From NCBI RefSeq assembly GCF_030818795.1, contig NZ_JAUTAY010000001.1, positions 434,001 to 498,000 on the forward strand: a stretch of DNA of 64,000 nt, written 5' to 3'. The stretch comes from Microbacterium sp. SORGH_AS_0862. Its GTDB lineage: Bacteria > Actinomycetota > Actinomycetes > Actinomycetales > Microbacteriaceae. Made by a program: the position numbers and the translations under genes. Under the pieces are notes generated by a model. The model was not told where the DNA came from, ran no database searches, and saw only the letters and a list, made by a program, of their open reading frames with translations. Shown piece after piece: positions 38,394 to 47,147 of the stretch (positions are counted from its first letter, which is position 1; each line of letters opens with the position of its first letter).

Positions 38394-39547
38394 TCAGCCG
38401 AGCGTCGCGTTGAGGGCCGTGAGGTATGGCTCCACGAGGTACGCCAGGGATTCCGGCGGAACGCCGTTGTCGCCGGAGATCATGAGCAGGTTCTCCCCCG
38501 AGGCGACGACCAGGCGTGTGTCATAGCCTTCCAGACGTTCGAGCCCACGAACGGTGGCTGCCCGATCTGCGCCGTCGACGGAGATGAGCTGCGCGCCGTC
38601 GCTCGCAGCGATTCGATCGAAGAACTGAGCACCCCCGGGAACGATGCTCACGCCCACATCACCCGCGACGCTGCCTAGCTCCGACCCCACCAGAACGTGC
38701 CACGTGCAATCCGTGGAGAACCCTGCTCGCCCGCGCCTGACCTCGGCGTAGAGGCCGACGAGTTCGGAGTCGGCCCCGCTAGGCTCGGGCGGCGTTGTCA
38801 CCCCGTCCGGGACGGCAATGGTCTCGACCCAGTCGCAGTCACGCAGGGCCCACCAGCCGGCGTCGGGCCCGTCCCGTCCGGCCCGCTGAGGCGGGGCGAA
38901 CTGGAATGCGCGCTCGGCGACGTCCTCCGCGAGTTGCGCCACCCATTCGTTCGAGTTTTCACCGTATGCGCGAATCTGTATCCAGGCGCCGTTCGCCGCG
39001 ATCGATACCGCCCACACATGGCGTCACGTTCGGTGCAGGAGAGCTCGTTCGTCGCCAGCGGCGAGCCGTCGATCGCGTCGGCAGGCGAGACATCGATCTC
39101 GACTCGAGGAACCGCGTACGCCCCCGGCGCGTGCCACCAGCAGCTGAGCGCACCGGAGAACTCGATCTGCGGGACCGGCCAAGCGAGAGGCAACTCCTCC
39201 ATCTGCCTACCGACGCGCTCGGTCAGCCAACTGCTGGCCACCACGTTGGCGCACGATCCGTCAAACGCCGCGACCGCAGCGGCCGGCGCGTCGGTTGTGG
39301 CCGTTGGGTCCGGCGTGGGCGATGGGCTCGTAGTGGTTTCGATGGGGGTGGCGACCCGGTCGGGACTCCCCATCGCGGTCAGCGCGACCGCTCCGACGAC
39401 CGCCGCGACCAACAGCACGGCCGCCCCACCCGTGATGGCCTGCATCCGACGCCGCCTCGCGGCACGCATCCGCCCCGCACCCGCCGTCACCAGAGCGCGG
39501 AGTTCGTTCTGTTCGCCGGCGGAGAGCCGGTCATCGTTCACGCCCAT
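38394..39547 (-). pseudogene. Frameshifted membrane sensor paired with an ECF sigma factor
   Basis: The frame from ATG 39547 encodes the same N-terminal 42 residues, single helix and Thr/Pro linker as its paralogue at 40107-41267. At the short GGG run at 39011-39013 it leaves the family pattern. The rest of the ectodomain (GAWIQIRAYG through to the conserved C terminus ending TLG) continues in another frame down to 38394. One added base in the GGG run restores a full-length protein of about 384 residues. Either the gene is broken or the run has a sequencing error. The start overlaps the upstream sigma-factor stop by 10 bases. Confidence 0.75.
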
Positions 39548-40101
39548 GACGCCTCCACCTCGACCATCTCGTCGCGCAGCTTCGCCTTCGCCCGCGACAA
39601 CCTCGACTTGACCGTCCCCGGTGCGATGCCGAGCGCCTCGGCGACCTCCCGCTCGGAGAACCCCTCCAGCACCGCCAGCACCACCACGGCGCGCTCGCGC
39701 TCCGGCAGCTTCCTCAGCGCGGCGAGCACCCCGCTCTCATCCGACGCCGACGGCGCATCGACATGGCGCTCCGCGGGAGTCTTCGCCAGCAACGCCCGAT
39801 AGCGCCGCGCCGACCGCTCCAGATTCCGCGCCGCATTCGCCACGGCCACCAGCAGCCACGGCAACACGGACCCGTCCACCACGTGGACCGAGCCCCGCCT
39901 GCGCCACAACTCGAAGAACGCCACCGCCACCGCGTCCTTCGCGTCCTCGTGATCCCCCAACAGTCGGAACGCGTGCCGGAACACCCGCCCCTGGTGCAGA
40001 TCGAACACATCCCCCAACGCCGACTCATCGCCGGCACGCACCCGTTGCCAGGCAGCACTCTCTCGGCCCTGCGCCGCATCCGTCACGTCGGCCTCACCCA
40101 T
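39538..40101 (-). CDS. ECF-type RNA polymerase sigma factor
   Basis: 187 residues. The sigma-2 region (HQGRVFRHAFRLLGDHEDAKDAVAVAFFELWRR) and the sigma-4 helix-turn-helix (LPERERAVVVLAVLEGFSEREVAEALGI, PGTVKSRLSRAKAKL) are clear. It directs RNA polymerase to a small set of promoters, probably under control of the membrane protein encoded next. Its start is five bases after the stop of the preceding sensor gene, so both modules may be one transcript. It is a near copy of the sigma factor at 41258. Confidence 0.9.
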   Translation of the reverse strand: MGEADVTDAAQGRESAAWQRVRAGDESALGDVFDLHQGRVFRHAFRLLGDHEDAKDAVAVAFFELWRRRGSVHVVDGSVLPWLLVAVANAARNLERSARRYRALLAKTPAERHVDAPSASDESGVLAALRKLPERERAVVVLAVLEGFSEREVAEALGIAPGTVKSRLSRAKAKLRDEMVEVEASWA

Positions 40102-40106
40102 CTCTC

Positions 40107-41267
40107 TCAACCCACCGTTCCGTTCAGCGCCTCGATGACCCGCACACCCAGCTCCCCCAGCGCATCGTCGCTCGGCGAGCCGTCGACGAGGCTCGTACCG
40201 ACGCGAACGAGATTGACTCCGTCGGACACGACGACGTACCTGTTGTGTCCTTCCCATGGGTCGTAGTCGGGCAGCGTCCACGCCGCGTAGCCGCCGCGCA
40301 CGGTGAACGGCGATGCACCGTCGACGGCAGCAAACCACGTCGCGTAGGCCGCCCCGCCGGAGACCGTCTTCACAGACACGTCGTGGATAGGACTCGCGAC
40401 GAAGGCACAACCACCCGCAGCTCCACGCTTGCCCGGGATCTGGCCGGGTGAGATCTCCGTCGGAGACTGTCCCTGAGGCGGCGACACCTCAGCCACACTC
40501 ACCGGCATCCCGAGAGCACCCGCGATATCGACTGACGCGGTGAGGTCATCACAGGTGACCGGCGGCCACCACTGAGCCGTGGGGGCGGCGGGTGCAGCAC
40601 CCGGCCACTGCGCCGCGTTCTCGAAAGCCGCGTTCATCACGTCAGTCGGGTCCGGCGAGCTCCCCACCGCCGACGCGCGGACGTAAACCCACAGCCCGTC
40701 GCGGGCTTCGCTCCGAGCGCAGTAGGAGGCCGCCGCACCGCAGCCCGGCGCTTCCTCGAGCCCGGCGAGGAAGGGCTCGACGACACTCAGGGGGTATGCC
40801 CACAAGGTGAGCTTCTGCTCGCCGTATCCGGGGTCATTGCTCCACGTGCAGCTCAATCCCCCTTGCAAGGCGACGGAGCCGTCTGACCAGGCATCCGCCA
40901 TCAGCGTCATCTGGACGCCGTAGAAGTCGCCGACCGCTCCTGTGGTGAGCGCATTCGCGCATTCTCCGCCGAAGGGTGCGACACCTCGCACGACCGCAGC
41001 CGGATCCTCGGTCTGTTCAGTGGGTTGAGGCGTGGGGGTGTTTGTCGTCACGGTGGTCTCGACCGGTGCCGCAACGCGGTCCGGGCTGCCGAGCGCCGTC
41101 AGTGCGACCGCGCCCACCACCGCTGCGACCAGCAGCACCGCGGCACCGCCGGTGATCGCCTGCATCCGACGCCGCTTCGCGGCACGCATCCGGCCCGCTC
41201 CCGCAGTCACCAACGCGCGCAGCTCGTTCTGTTCGCCGGCGGAGAGCCGGTCGTCGTTCACTCCCAT
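40107..41267 (-). CDS. Single-pass membrane sensor paired with an ECF sigma factor
   Basis: 386 residues: a cytoplasmic N terminus with a GEQNELRALVTAGAGRM helix (about 8-30), one membrane helix (about 40-62), a Thr/Pro linker and a large external domain with about 10 cysteines. No zinc-binding anti-sigma HxxxCxxC motif is visible, so it is not a typical ZAS protein. Its gene overlaps the upstream sigma-factor gene by 10 bases, which suggests that it holds or controls that factor. The ectodomain is of an unrecognised type. Confidence 0.8.
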   Translation of the reverse strand: MGVNDDRLSAGEQNELRALVTAGAGRMRAAKRRRMQAITGGAAVLLVAAVVGAVALTALGSPDRVAAPVETTVTTNTPTPQPTEQTEDPAAVVRGVAPFGGECANALTTGAVGDFYGVQMTLMADAWSDGSVALQGGLSCTWSNDPGYGEQKLTLWAYPLSVVEPFLAGLEEAPGCGAAASYCARSEARDGLWVYVRASAVGSSPDPTDVMNAAFENAAQWPGAAPAAPTAQWWPPVTCDDLTASVDIAGALGMPVSVAEVSPPQGQSPTEISPGQIPGKRGAAGGCAFVASPIHDVSVKTVSGGAAYATWFAAVDGASPFTVRGGYAAWTLPDYDPWEGHNRYVVVSDGVNLVRVGTSLVDGSPSDDALGELGVRVIEALNGTVG

Positions 41268-41794
41268 GACGCCTCCATCTCGACCATCTCGTCGCGCAGC
41301 CTTGCTCTCGCCCGCGCCAACCTCGACCTCACCGTTCCCGGCGGCACGTCGAGCGCGTAAGCGACATCGCGCTCCGAGAACCCCTCGAGTACCGCCAGAA
41401 CCACGACAGCCCTCTCGCTCGCCGGCAGCTTCCCCAGAGCCTCCAGGACCGCGCCGGCATTCGAACCTGACGGCTCGGCGTCGCCGTGGCTCGCCGGCAC
41501 GGGCGCCAGCAACGGGCGGTATCGGCGCGTCGAACGTTCGAGGTTCCGCGCCGCATTCGCCACCGCCACCAGCAGCCAGGGCAGCACCGATCCGTCCACG
41601 ACCCGCACGGCGGCGCGTCTGCGCCACAGCTCGAAGAAGCCCACCGCCACCGCATCCTTCGCATCCGCATGATCGCGGAGCAACCGGAACGCATGCCGGA
41701 ACACACGTTCCTGATGCAGATCGAACACATCCCCCAACGCCGATTCATCGCCGCCACGCACCCGTTGCCACAACGCGGCTTCAGCATCTCTCAC
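41258..41794 (-). CDS. ECF-type RNA polymerase sigma factor (second copy)
   Basis: 178 residues, strongly similar to the factor at 39538 across sigma-2 (HQERVFRHAFRLLRDHADAKDA) and sigma-4 (LPASERAVVVLAVLEGFSERDVAYALDV). The two differ mainly in the inter-domain linker. GTG 41794 starts the frame. It heads the four-gene minus-strand array. A palindrome at 41819-41838 lies just upstream. Confidence 0.9.
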   Translation of the reverse strand: MRDAEAALWQRVRGGDESALGDVFDLHQERVFRHAFRLLRDHADAKDAVAVGFFELWRRRAAVRVVDGSVLPWLLVAVANAARNLERSTRRYRPLLAPVPASHGDAEPSGSNAGAVLEALGKLPASERAVVVLAVLEGFSERDVAYALDVPPGTVRSRLARARARLRDEMVEMEASWE

Positions 41795-41818
41795 ACTCTG
41801 AAGTGTCCGGCATCACGC

Positions 41819-41838
41819 GTTCGGTTCCCGAACCGAAC
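41819..41838. promoter_or_regulatory. Perfect 20-bp palindrome upstream of the ECF array
   Basis: GTTCGGTTC (41819-41827) and GAACCGAAC (41830-41838) are perfect 9-bp arms with a two-base centre, 25 bases upstream of the sigma-factor GTG. This is a strong operator candidate. The regulator is unknown. A nearby shorter repeat (ACACT/AGTGT, 41793-41806) overlaps the start codon. Confidence 0.5.
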
Positions 41839-41956
41839 AGATTCATCCGCATCCCCTGACGTCTGCACGACGAAGCCACTCATGCATGCCCCACGGGCCC
41901 CTCGTGTTCACATCTGCACCACTGGTCGTGCAGGTGTCGCGGGACGGCGCGCCGAT

Positions 41957-41992
41957 TTGACCTAACGGCGTCTACCGTGCGCAATATATTGC
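41957..41992 (+). promoter_or_regulatory. GntR promoter/operator abutting the start codon
   Basis: GCAATATATTGC (41981-41992) is a perfect 12-bp palindrome ending one base before the ATG. TTGACC (41957-41962) lies upstream, with a 19-bp gap to a CAATAT-type -10. A GntR-family regulator often binds such a site to repress itself. The closeness of promoter and ATG suggests a leaderless transcript. Confidence 0.55.
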
Positions 41993-42682
41993 ATGCCGAT
42001 CCCCCCGCAGACTCTTCCACCTCGGTCCTTGTTGCGCGACGAGGTCTACGTGCGTCTGCGCGATGCGATCGTCGACGGCACCCTCGCGCCCGACGAGCAG
42101 CTGCGCGACACGGAGATCGCCGCCTGGCTCGGAGTGAGCCGGACCCCTGTGCGAGAAGCGCTGCTCGAGCTCGGTCGATCCGGGCTCGTTCGCGCGCTCC
42201 CGGGTCGCTCCACCGTCGTCGCGCCTATCGACCCGCAGAGCGTCCGCGACGCGCAGGCGGTCGTCGCCGCCATGCACCGACTGGCGATCGAGACCGCTAT
42301 TCCGCGCCTGACCGCGGACGACATCGAGAGGATGCGGGAGGCGAACGCCGCTTTCGCCGCCGCGCAGTCCGTCGGTGACGTCGAGGCGGCCCTCGCCGCC
42401 GATCATGCGTTCCACGACGTCGCGATCGCCGCATCCGGAAATGCCGCGGTGCGGACCGTTCTCGGGCAGTACGAGCCCGTCCTCCAACGCGCAGAGCGCC
42501 TCCGTTTCGGCTCGACCGAGGGACACGCCTCGACTGCACGCCACGCGCGACTCATCGAGCTGTGCGCTGCCGGCGACGTCGCGGGCGCCGCCGCCCTCGC
42601 GGAGCAGACCTGGCAGAGCCTCACCATCGACCAGCCGTTCCCGAACCCCGACACCGCCACACCCGAGGAGCCCTCCGCATGA
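41993..42682 (+). CDS. GntR-family transcriptional regulator (FCD type)
   Basis: 229 residues. The N-terminal winged helix ([50 protein letters not shown]) is followed by an FCD-type all-helical ligand domain (about 80-215). Its stop overlaps the ACC deaminase start (ATGA), so the two are co-translated. It probably senses ACC, D-cysteine or a product and controls acdS. GntR-linked acdS genes are known in actinobacteria, in contrast to the Lrp-type AcdR of proteobacteria. Confidence 0.9.
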   Translation: MPIPPQTLPPRSLLRDEVYVRLRDAIVDGTLAPDEQLRDTEIAAWLGVSRTPVREALLELGRSGLVRALPGRSTVVAPIDPQSVRDAQAVVAAMHRLAIETAIPRLTADDIERMREANAAFAAAQSVGDVEAALAADHAFHDVAIAASGNAAVRTVLGQYEPVLQRAERLRFGSTEGHASTARHARLIELCAAGDVAGAAALAEQTWQSLTIDQPFPNPDTATPEEPSA

Positions 42683-43698
42683 AGCTCGACCAGTTCCCCC
42701 GCCATCCGCTCACTTTCGGGCCCAGCCCGCTGCAGCACCTGAAGCGCCTGAGCCAGCACCTCGGCGGTGCCCAGGTATGGGCGAAACGCGAAGACGTGTC
42801 GAGCGGACTCGCCTTCGGCGGCAACAAGGTGCGCAAGCTCGAGTACATCGTCCCGGACGTGCTCGCATCGGGAGCGGACACCCTCGTGTCGATCGGCGGC
42901 TACCAGTCGAATCACACCCGAGCGGTCGCCGCGGTCGCCGCGCACCTCGGTCTGAAGGCGCGCCTGGTGCAGGAGAAGTGGGTCCCCTGGGACGACCCCA
43001 CCAATGACAAGGTCGGCAACATCCTGCTCTCACGCATGATGGGGGCCGACTCGCGGCTGGACGACGCCGGTTTCGACATCGGCATCCGCGATTCGTGGCG
43101 GCAGGCTCTCGCGGAGGTGGAGGATGCCGGCGGCACGCCGTATCCGATCCCCGCGGGCGCATCGGAGCACCCGTTGGGCGGTCTCGGCTTCGCCAACTGG
43201 GCGTTCGAGGTCGCAGAGCAGGAGAAGCAGCTCGGCGTGTTCTTCGACACGATCGTCGTGTGCACGGTGACCGGCTCCACGCACGCAGGGATGATCGCGG
43301 GCTTCGCGGCGCTCGAGGACCTCGCGGGTGTCAAGCGCCGGGTGCTCGGCATCGACGCATCCGCGACGCTCACCAAGACGCGCGACCAGGTCGGGCGCAT
43401 CGCACGTGCGACGGCCGAACTCATCGAACTCGGGCGCGACCTACGCGACGACGAGATCCAGGTGCTCGAAGGCTGGGCGGGTGAGCTGTACGGCATCCCC
43501 GTCGACTCGACCATGGAGGCGATCGCCCTCGGCGCTCAGCTCGAGGCGATGATCACCGACCCCGTCTACGAGGGCAAGTCGCTGGCGGGTCTCATCGATC
43601 TCGTCGGATCCGGCGACATCCCCAAGGACTCCACGGTGCTCTACGCGCACCTCGGCGGACAGCCGGCGATCAACGCCTACCACTCCCTCTGGAGCTGA
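42679..43698 (+). CDS. acdS: 1-aminocyclopropane-1-carboxylate (ACC) deaminase
   Basis: 339 residues, PLP-dependent. It cleaves ACC, the plant ethylene precursor, to ammonia and 2-oxobutyrate. The PLP lysine is Lys50 in [10 protein letters not shown]. Glu298 in PVYEGKS and Leu325 in YAHLGG match Glu295 and Leu322 of the Pseudomonas enzyme, the pair that separates true ACC deaminases from D-cysteine desulfhydrases. This supports plant association and growth promotion. The ATG overlaps the upstream gntR stop. Confidence 0.9.
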   Translation: MKLDQFPRHPLTFGPSPLQHLKRLSQHLGGAQVWAKREDVSSGLAFGGNKVRKLEYIVPDVLASGADTLVSIGGYQSNHTRAVAAVAAHLGLKARLVQEKWVPWDDPTNDKVGNILLSRMMGADSRLDDAGFDIGIRDSWRQALAEVEDAGGTPYPIPAGASEHPLGGLGFANWAFEVAEQEKQLGVFFDTIVVCTVTGSTHAGMIAGFAALEDLAGVKRRVLGIDASATLTKTRDQVGRIARATAELIELGRDLRDDEIQVLEGWAGELYGIPVDSTMEAIALGAQLEAMITDPVYEGKSLAGLIDLVGSGDIPKDSTVLYAHLGGQPAINAYHSLWS

Positions 43699-43728
43699 CG
43701 CGGCGCGGCGCGGCGAGCACCACCATCC

Positions 43729-43828
43729 TTGCCCGAGTTGCGTCGCAGTTGCGCAACCGCGCCAGTCATTGACAGGCGCATCTGCGCAAACCTGTGGCAT
43801 CTGCGCACATGCGACGCAACTCGGGCAA
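43729..43828. repeat. 100-bp structured inverted-repeat element
   Basis: Perfect 19-bp arms (TTGCCCGAGTTGCGTCGCA at 43729-43747; complement at 43810-43828) enclose a 10-bp palindrome, GTTGCGCAAC (43748-43757). Inside there are also two 11-bp copies of GCATCTGCGCA (43778-43788 and 43797-43807). It lies between the convergent acdS and ispG. It may act as a terminator, but it is far more elaborate than needed for that. Confidence 0.8.
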
Positions 43829-43875
43829 TCGAACGCCGCGATCACCGCAGAACGCGGCGAGCGGATGAGGGCGGA

Positions 43876-45027
43876 TCAGGCGGTGACGACCTGGGCGGTG
43901 CCGAGCGGCGCGTCGGGGCCCATCTCGGCGGCGATGCGGTTGGCCTCCGCGATCAGCGTCGCGACGATCTCGCTCTCGGGCACGGTCTTCACGACCTCGC
44001 CCTTGACGAAGATCTGTCCCTTGCCGTTGCCGCTCGCGACACCGAGGTCGGCGTCGCGCGCCTCGCCGGGTCCGTTGACGACGCAGCCCATGACGGCGAC
44101 GCGCAACGGCACCGTCATGTCCTTCAGCCCCTCGGTGACGTCGTCGGCGAGGGTGTAGACGTCGACCTGGGCGCGCCCGCACGACGGGCACGACACGATC
44201 TCGAGCTTGCGCTCGCGGAGGTTCAGCGACTGCAGGATCTGGTGGCCGACCTTGACCTCCTCGGCCGGCGGCGCGGAGAGCGAAACCCGGATGGTGTCGC
44301 CGATGCCCTCGGAGAGCAGGATGCCGAACGCTGTCGCCGACTTGATCGTCCCCTGGAAGGCAGGACCCGCCTCGGTGACGCCCAGGTGCAGGGGCCAGTC
44401 GCCCCGCTCGGCGAGCAGACGGTACGCCTTCACCATCACCACCGGGTCGTTGTGCTTGACCGAGATCTTGAAGTCGTGGAAGTCGTGCTCCTCGAACAGC
44501 GACGCCTCCCAGACCGCGCTCTCCATGAGCGCCTCGGGAGTCGCCTTGCCGTACTTCTCCAGCAGACGCTTATCGAGCGAGCCCGCGTTGACGCCGATGC
44601 GCAGAGACACGCCCGCGGCCGATGCGGCCTTGGCGATCTCGCCCACCTTGTCGTCGAACTGGCGGATGTTGCCCGGGTTCACCCGGACCGCGGCGCAGCC
44701 GGCATCGATCGCCTGAAACACGTACTTCGGCTGGAAGTGGATGTCTGCGATGACGGGGATCTGGCTCTTCTTGGCGATGATGTGCAGCACATCGGCGTCA
44801 TCCTGGCTGGGAACGGCCACACGCACGATCTCACACCCGGATGCGGTCAACTCAGCGATCTGCTGCAGCGTCGCGTTGATGTCGGTGGTCTTGGTCGTCG
44901 TCATCGACTGCACGCTGATGGGCGCATCCCCACCGACGAGCACCTTGCCGACGCGGATCTGGCGGCTCTTGCGGCGCGGGGCGAGGATTTCCGGGACGCG
45001 CGGCATCCCGAGGTTCACGGCTGGCAC
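43876..45027 (-). CDS. ispG: (E)-4-hydroxy-3-methylbut-2-enyl-diphosphate synthase
   Basis: 383 residues, penultimate enzyme of the MEP isoprenoid pathway. It reduces MEcPP to HMBPP using a [4Fe-4S] cluster held by Cys residues in CPSCGR and [10 protein letters not shown]. The TIM-barrel N-terminal two thirds carry [10 protein letters not shown] and RVNPGNI. It belongs with rip and dxr in the conserved cluster, which is interrupted here by opposite-strand genes. Confidence 0.94.
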   Translation of the reverse strand: MPAVNLGMPRVPEILAPRRKSRQIRVGKVLVGGDAPISVQSMTTTKTTDINATLQQIAELTASGCEIVRVAVPSQDDADVLHIIAKKSQIPVIADIHFQPKYVFQAIDAGCAAVRVNPGNIRQFDDKVGEIAKAASAAGVSLRIGVNAGSLDKRLLEKYGKATPEALMESAVWEASLFEEHDFHDFKISVKHNDPVVMVKAYRLLAERGDWPLHLGVTEAGPAFQGTIKSATAFGILLSEGIGDTIRVSLSAPPAEEVKVGHQILQSLNLRERKLEIVSCPSCGRAQVDVYTLADDVTEGLKDMTVPLRVAVMGCVVNGPGEARDADLGVASGNGKGQIFVKGEVVKTVPESEIVATLIAEANRIAAEMGPDAPLGTAQVVTA

Positions 45028-45129
45028 CCGATCAGCCTACGCGCCCGCTGCTGTGTGGGGACCGAGGCTTGCGCCCGCGTCGGCCCGCCATCGCCGAGGG
45101 GCCATGGGCGGATGTGGTACTTTCTCGCC

Positions 45130-45165
45130 ATGCACACGAACCGCACCTGGTGGCACACCGCGTAG
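45130..45165 (+). CDS. trp-type leader peptide
   Basis: An 11-residue ORF, MHTNRTWWHTA, with tandem tryptophan codons 84 bases upstream of the anthranilate synthase gene. Together with the hairpins that follow, this is a classic attenuator leader: scarcity of Trp-tRNA stalls the ribosome at the WW codons and favours the antiterminator. Confidence 0.85.
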   Translation: MHTNRTWWHTA

Positions 45166-45205
45166 GCGGTGTGCGTGTGCGACACGGACCGCCCCCGGGC
45201 GGTCC
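45153..45205 (+). promoter_or_regulatory. Trp attenuator (anti-antiterminator, antiterminator and terminator)
   Basis: Hairpin 1:2 pairs 45153-45161 with 45166-45174 (9 bp, loop GTAG). Terminator 3:4 pairs 45186-45193 with 45198-45205 (8 bp), followed by TTCTT. GGCGGT (45165-45170) can instead pair with ACCGCC (45188-45193), giving the exclusive antiterminator. The three mutually exclusive pairings and the WW leader define the switch. Confidence 0.8.
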
Positions 45206-45248
45206 TTCTTCATGAGGCGGCCGCTTTCTGGACGAAGGAACGACCAAG

Positions 45249-47144
45249 ATGGACAACGCCGCCTCCCTGCTCAGCGACCTGACCGCATCCACTGCGCCGT
45301 TCGCGCTCATCGCGCGCGATGCGCACACCGTCGAGGTGCTCACCGGCGACGTCGTGGATGTCGAGCTGCTCGCCGACATTCCGCTGCACGACGCCGACGG
45401 CACTCCCCGCGAGGTGCTGGCGCTGGTGCCGTACCGGCAGGTGCGCGAGCGCGGATTCGTCTGCCACGACGACGGCGCGCCGTTGCGCTGTCTCGTCGTC
45501 ACCGACCACCGCTCGCTCCCTCGCGACGAGGTGCTCGCGGCCCTTCCCACGGCCCCGATCCCCCTGGAGGACGCGGGCTTCGACATGTCGGACGAGACGT
45601 ACGCGGACATCGTCCGCACCGTCATCGCCGATGAGATCGGTCGCGGCGAGGGCGCCAACTTCGTCATCCGGCGGGACTTCACCGCGTCGGTGGCGGCCGA
45701 TCCGCGCGTCACCGCGCTCACCTGGTTCCGGGCACTGCTCGAGCACGAGCGCGGCGCGTACTGGACGTTCGCGGTGGTCACCGACGGTCACGTCGCGGTC
45801 GGCGCGAGCCCCGAGGCCCACGTGAGCGCCCAGGGCGGCATCGTCACGATGAACCCCATCTCCGGCACCTTCCGGCATCCCGACACCGGAGCGACGGTCG
45901 AAACGCTGGCCGAGTTCCTCGAGTCCACCAAGGAGACCGAAGAGCTCTTCATGGTCGTCGACGAGGAGCTCAAGATGATGAGCGCCGTCTGCTCGGACGG
46001 CGGACGCATCACGGGTCCGCACCTCAAGGAGATGTCGCGGCTCACCCACACCGAGTACATGCTGCGCGGCTCGTCGCGACTGGACCCTCGGACGATCCTG
46101 CGCGAGACGATGTTCGCGCCGACGGTGACCGGCTCGCCGATGCAGAACGCCTGCACCGTGATCGCGCGGCACGAGACCGAGCCGCGCGGCTACTACTCCG
46201 GTGTCGCGGCACTGTTCACCCCGACGACGGATGCGGCGGGCACCGGCCACGACCTCGACGCACCGATTCTCATCCGCACCGCCTACCTCGTCGACGGTCG
46301 CCTGCGGGTACCGGTGGGCGCCACCCTCGTACGCCACTCGGACCCGGACGGCGAGGTCGGCGAAACCCATGGAAAGGCCGCGGGCGTGCTGGGCGCGATC
46401 GGCGCCGTCCCCCGCACGCGGGTCGCAGACCCCGACGCACCCGCCGCCGCTCGCCCGCTCGCGGACGACCCGGGGATCTCCGCACTCCTCGCGTCGCGCA
46501 ACGCCCGCCTCGCGGCGTTCTGGTTGAATCCGCAGAGCGGCTCCTCCGACGGCCCGTTCGCGGGTCGCACGGCGGTCGTCGTGGACGCGGAAGACCGCTT
46601 CACGACGATGCTCGCGCACCAGCTGCGACACCTCGGGCTCGAGACGACGATCGTCGACTGGAGCGTCGCGGAGACCGCCGCGCTCGATGCGGCCGACCTC
46701 GTGATCGCGGGCCCCGGCCCCGGCGACCCCCGAGACGACGACAGTGACCGCATCCGTCGGATGCGCGAGATCGTCGGCGCCCGCGTGGATGCCGGGCGGC
46801 CACTGCTCGCCGTGTGCCTGAGCCACCAGATCCTCGCGGATCGCCTCGGCATCGCGCTCGCACCGCTGGCGCGGCCGCACCAGGGTCTGCAGCTCGAGGT
46901 GGACGTCTTCGGGGAGCCCGCATCCATCGGCTTCTACAACACCTTCACCGCACGCGTCACGCCGGGCACCTCGGTCGTCGGCGAGGTCGAGGTGTCGGCC
47001 GACCTCGTGTCCGGCGACGTCTATGCGCTCCGCGGCGCGGGTTTCGCCTCGGTGCAGGGACACCTCGAGTCCATCCTGTCCCGTGACGGGATGCGGACCC
47101 TGGAGCGCCTCATCTCCGCCGCGCTGGGAGCGCCGGTCGCCTGA
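45249..47144 (+). CDS. PhzE-like fused anthranilate synthase
   Basis: 631 residues: an N-terminal chorismate-binding synthase domain (about 1-425) fused to a C-terminal class I glutamine amidotransferase (about 440-625). The synthase core includes MNPISGTFRHP, LKEMSRLTHTEYMLRGSS and TVTGSPMQNACT. The amidotransferase nucleophile is in AVCLSHQ and the His in QGHLES. The single-chain form resembles PhzE (2-amino-2-desoxyisochorismate synthase), but the trp attenuator upstream implies a Trp-linked anthranilate role. Bifunctional or secondary-metabolite roles are possible. The gene runs opposite to ispG and rip. Confidence 0.88.
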   Translation: MDNAASLLSDLTASTAPFALIARDAHTVEVLTGDVVDVELLADIPLHDADGTPREVLALVPYRQVRERGFVCHDDGAPLRCLVVTDHRSLPRDEVLAALPTAPIPLEDAGFDMSDETYADIVRTVIADEIGRGEGANFVIRRDFTASVAADPRVTALTWFRALLEHERGAYWTFAVVTDGHVAVGASPEAHVSAQGGIVTMNPISGTFRHPDTGATVETLAEFLESTKETEELFMVVDEELKMMSAVCSDGGRITGPHLKEMSRLTHTEYMLRGSSRLDPRTILRETMFAPTVTGSPMQNACTVIARHETEPRGYYSGVAALFTPTTDAAGTGHDLDAPILIRTAYLVDGRLRVPVGATLVRHSDPDGEVGETHGKAAGVLGAIGAVPRTRVADPDAPAAARPLADDPGISALLASRNARLAAFWLNPQSGSSDGPFAGRTAVVVDAEDRFTTMLAHQLRHLGLETTIVDWSVAETAALDAADLVIAGPGPGDPRDDDSDRIRRMREIVGARVDAGRPLLAVCLSHQILADRLGIALAPLARPHQGLQLEVDVFGEPASIGFYNTFTARVTPGTSVVGEVEVSADLVSGDVYALRGAGFASVQGHLESILSRDGMRTLERLISAALGAPVA

Positions 47145-47147
47145 GTC

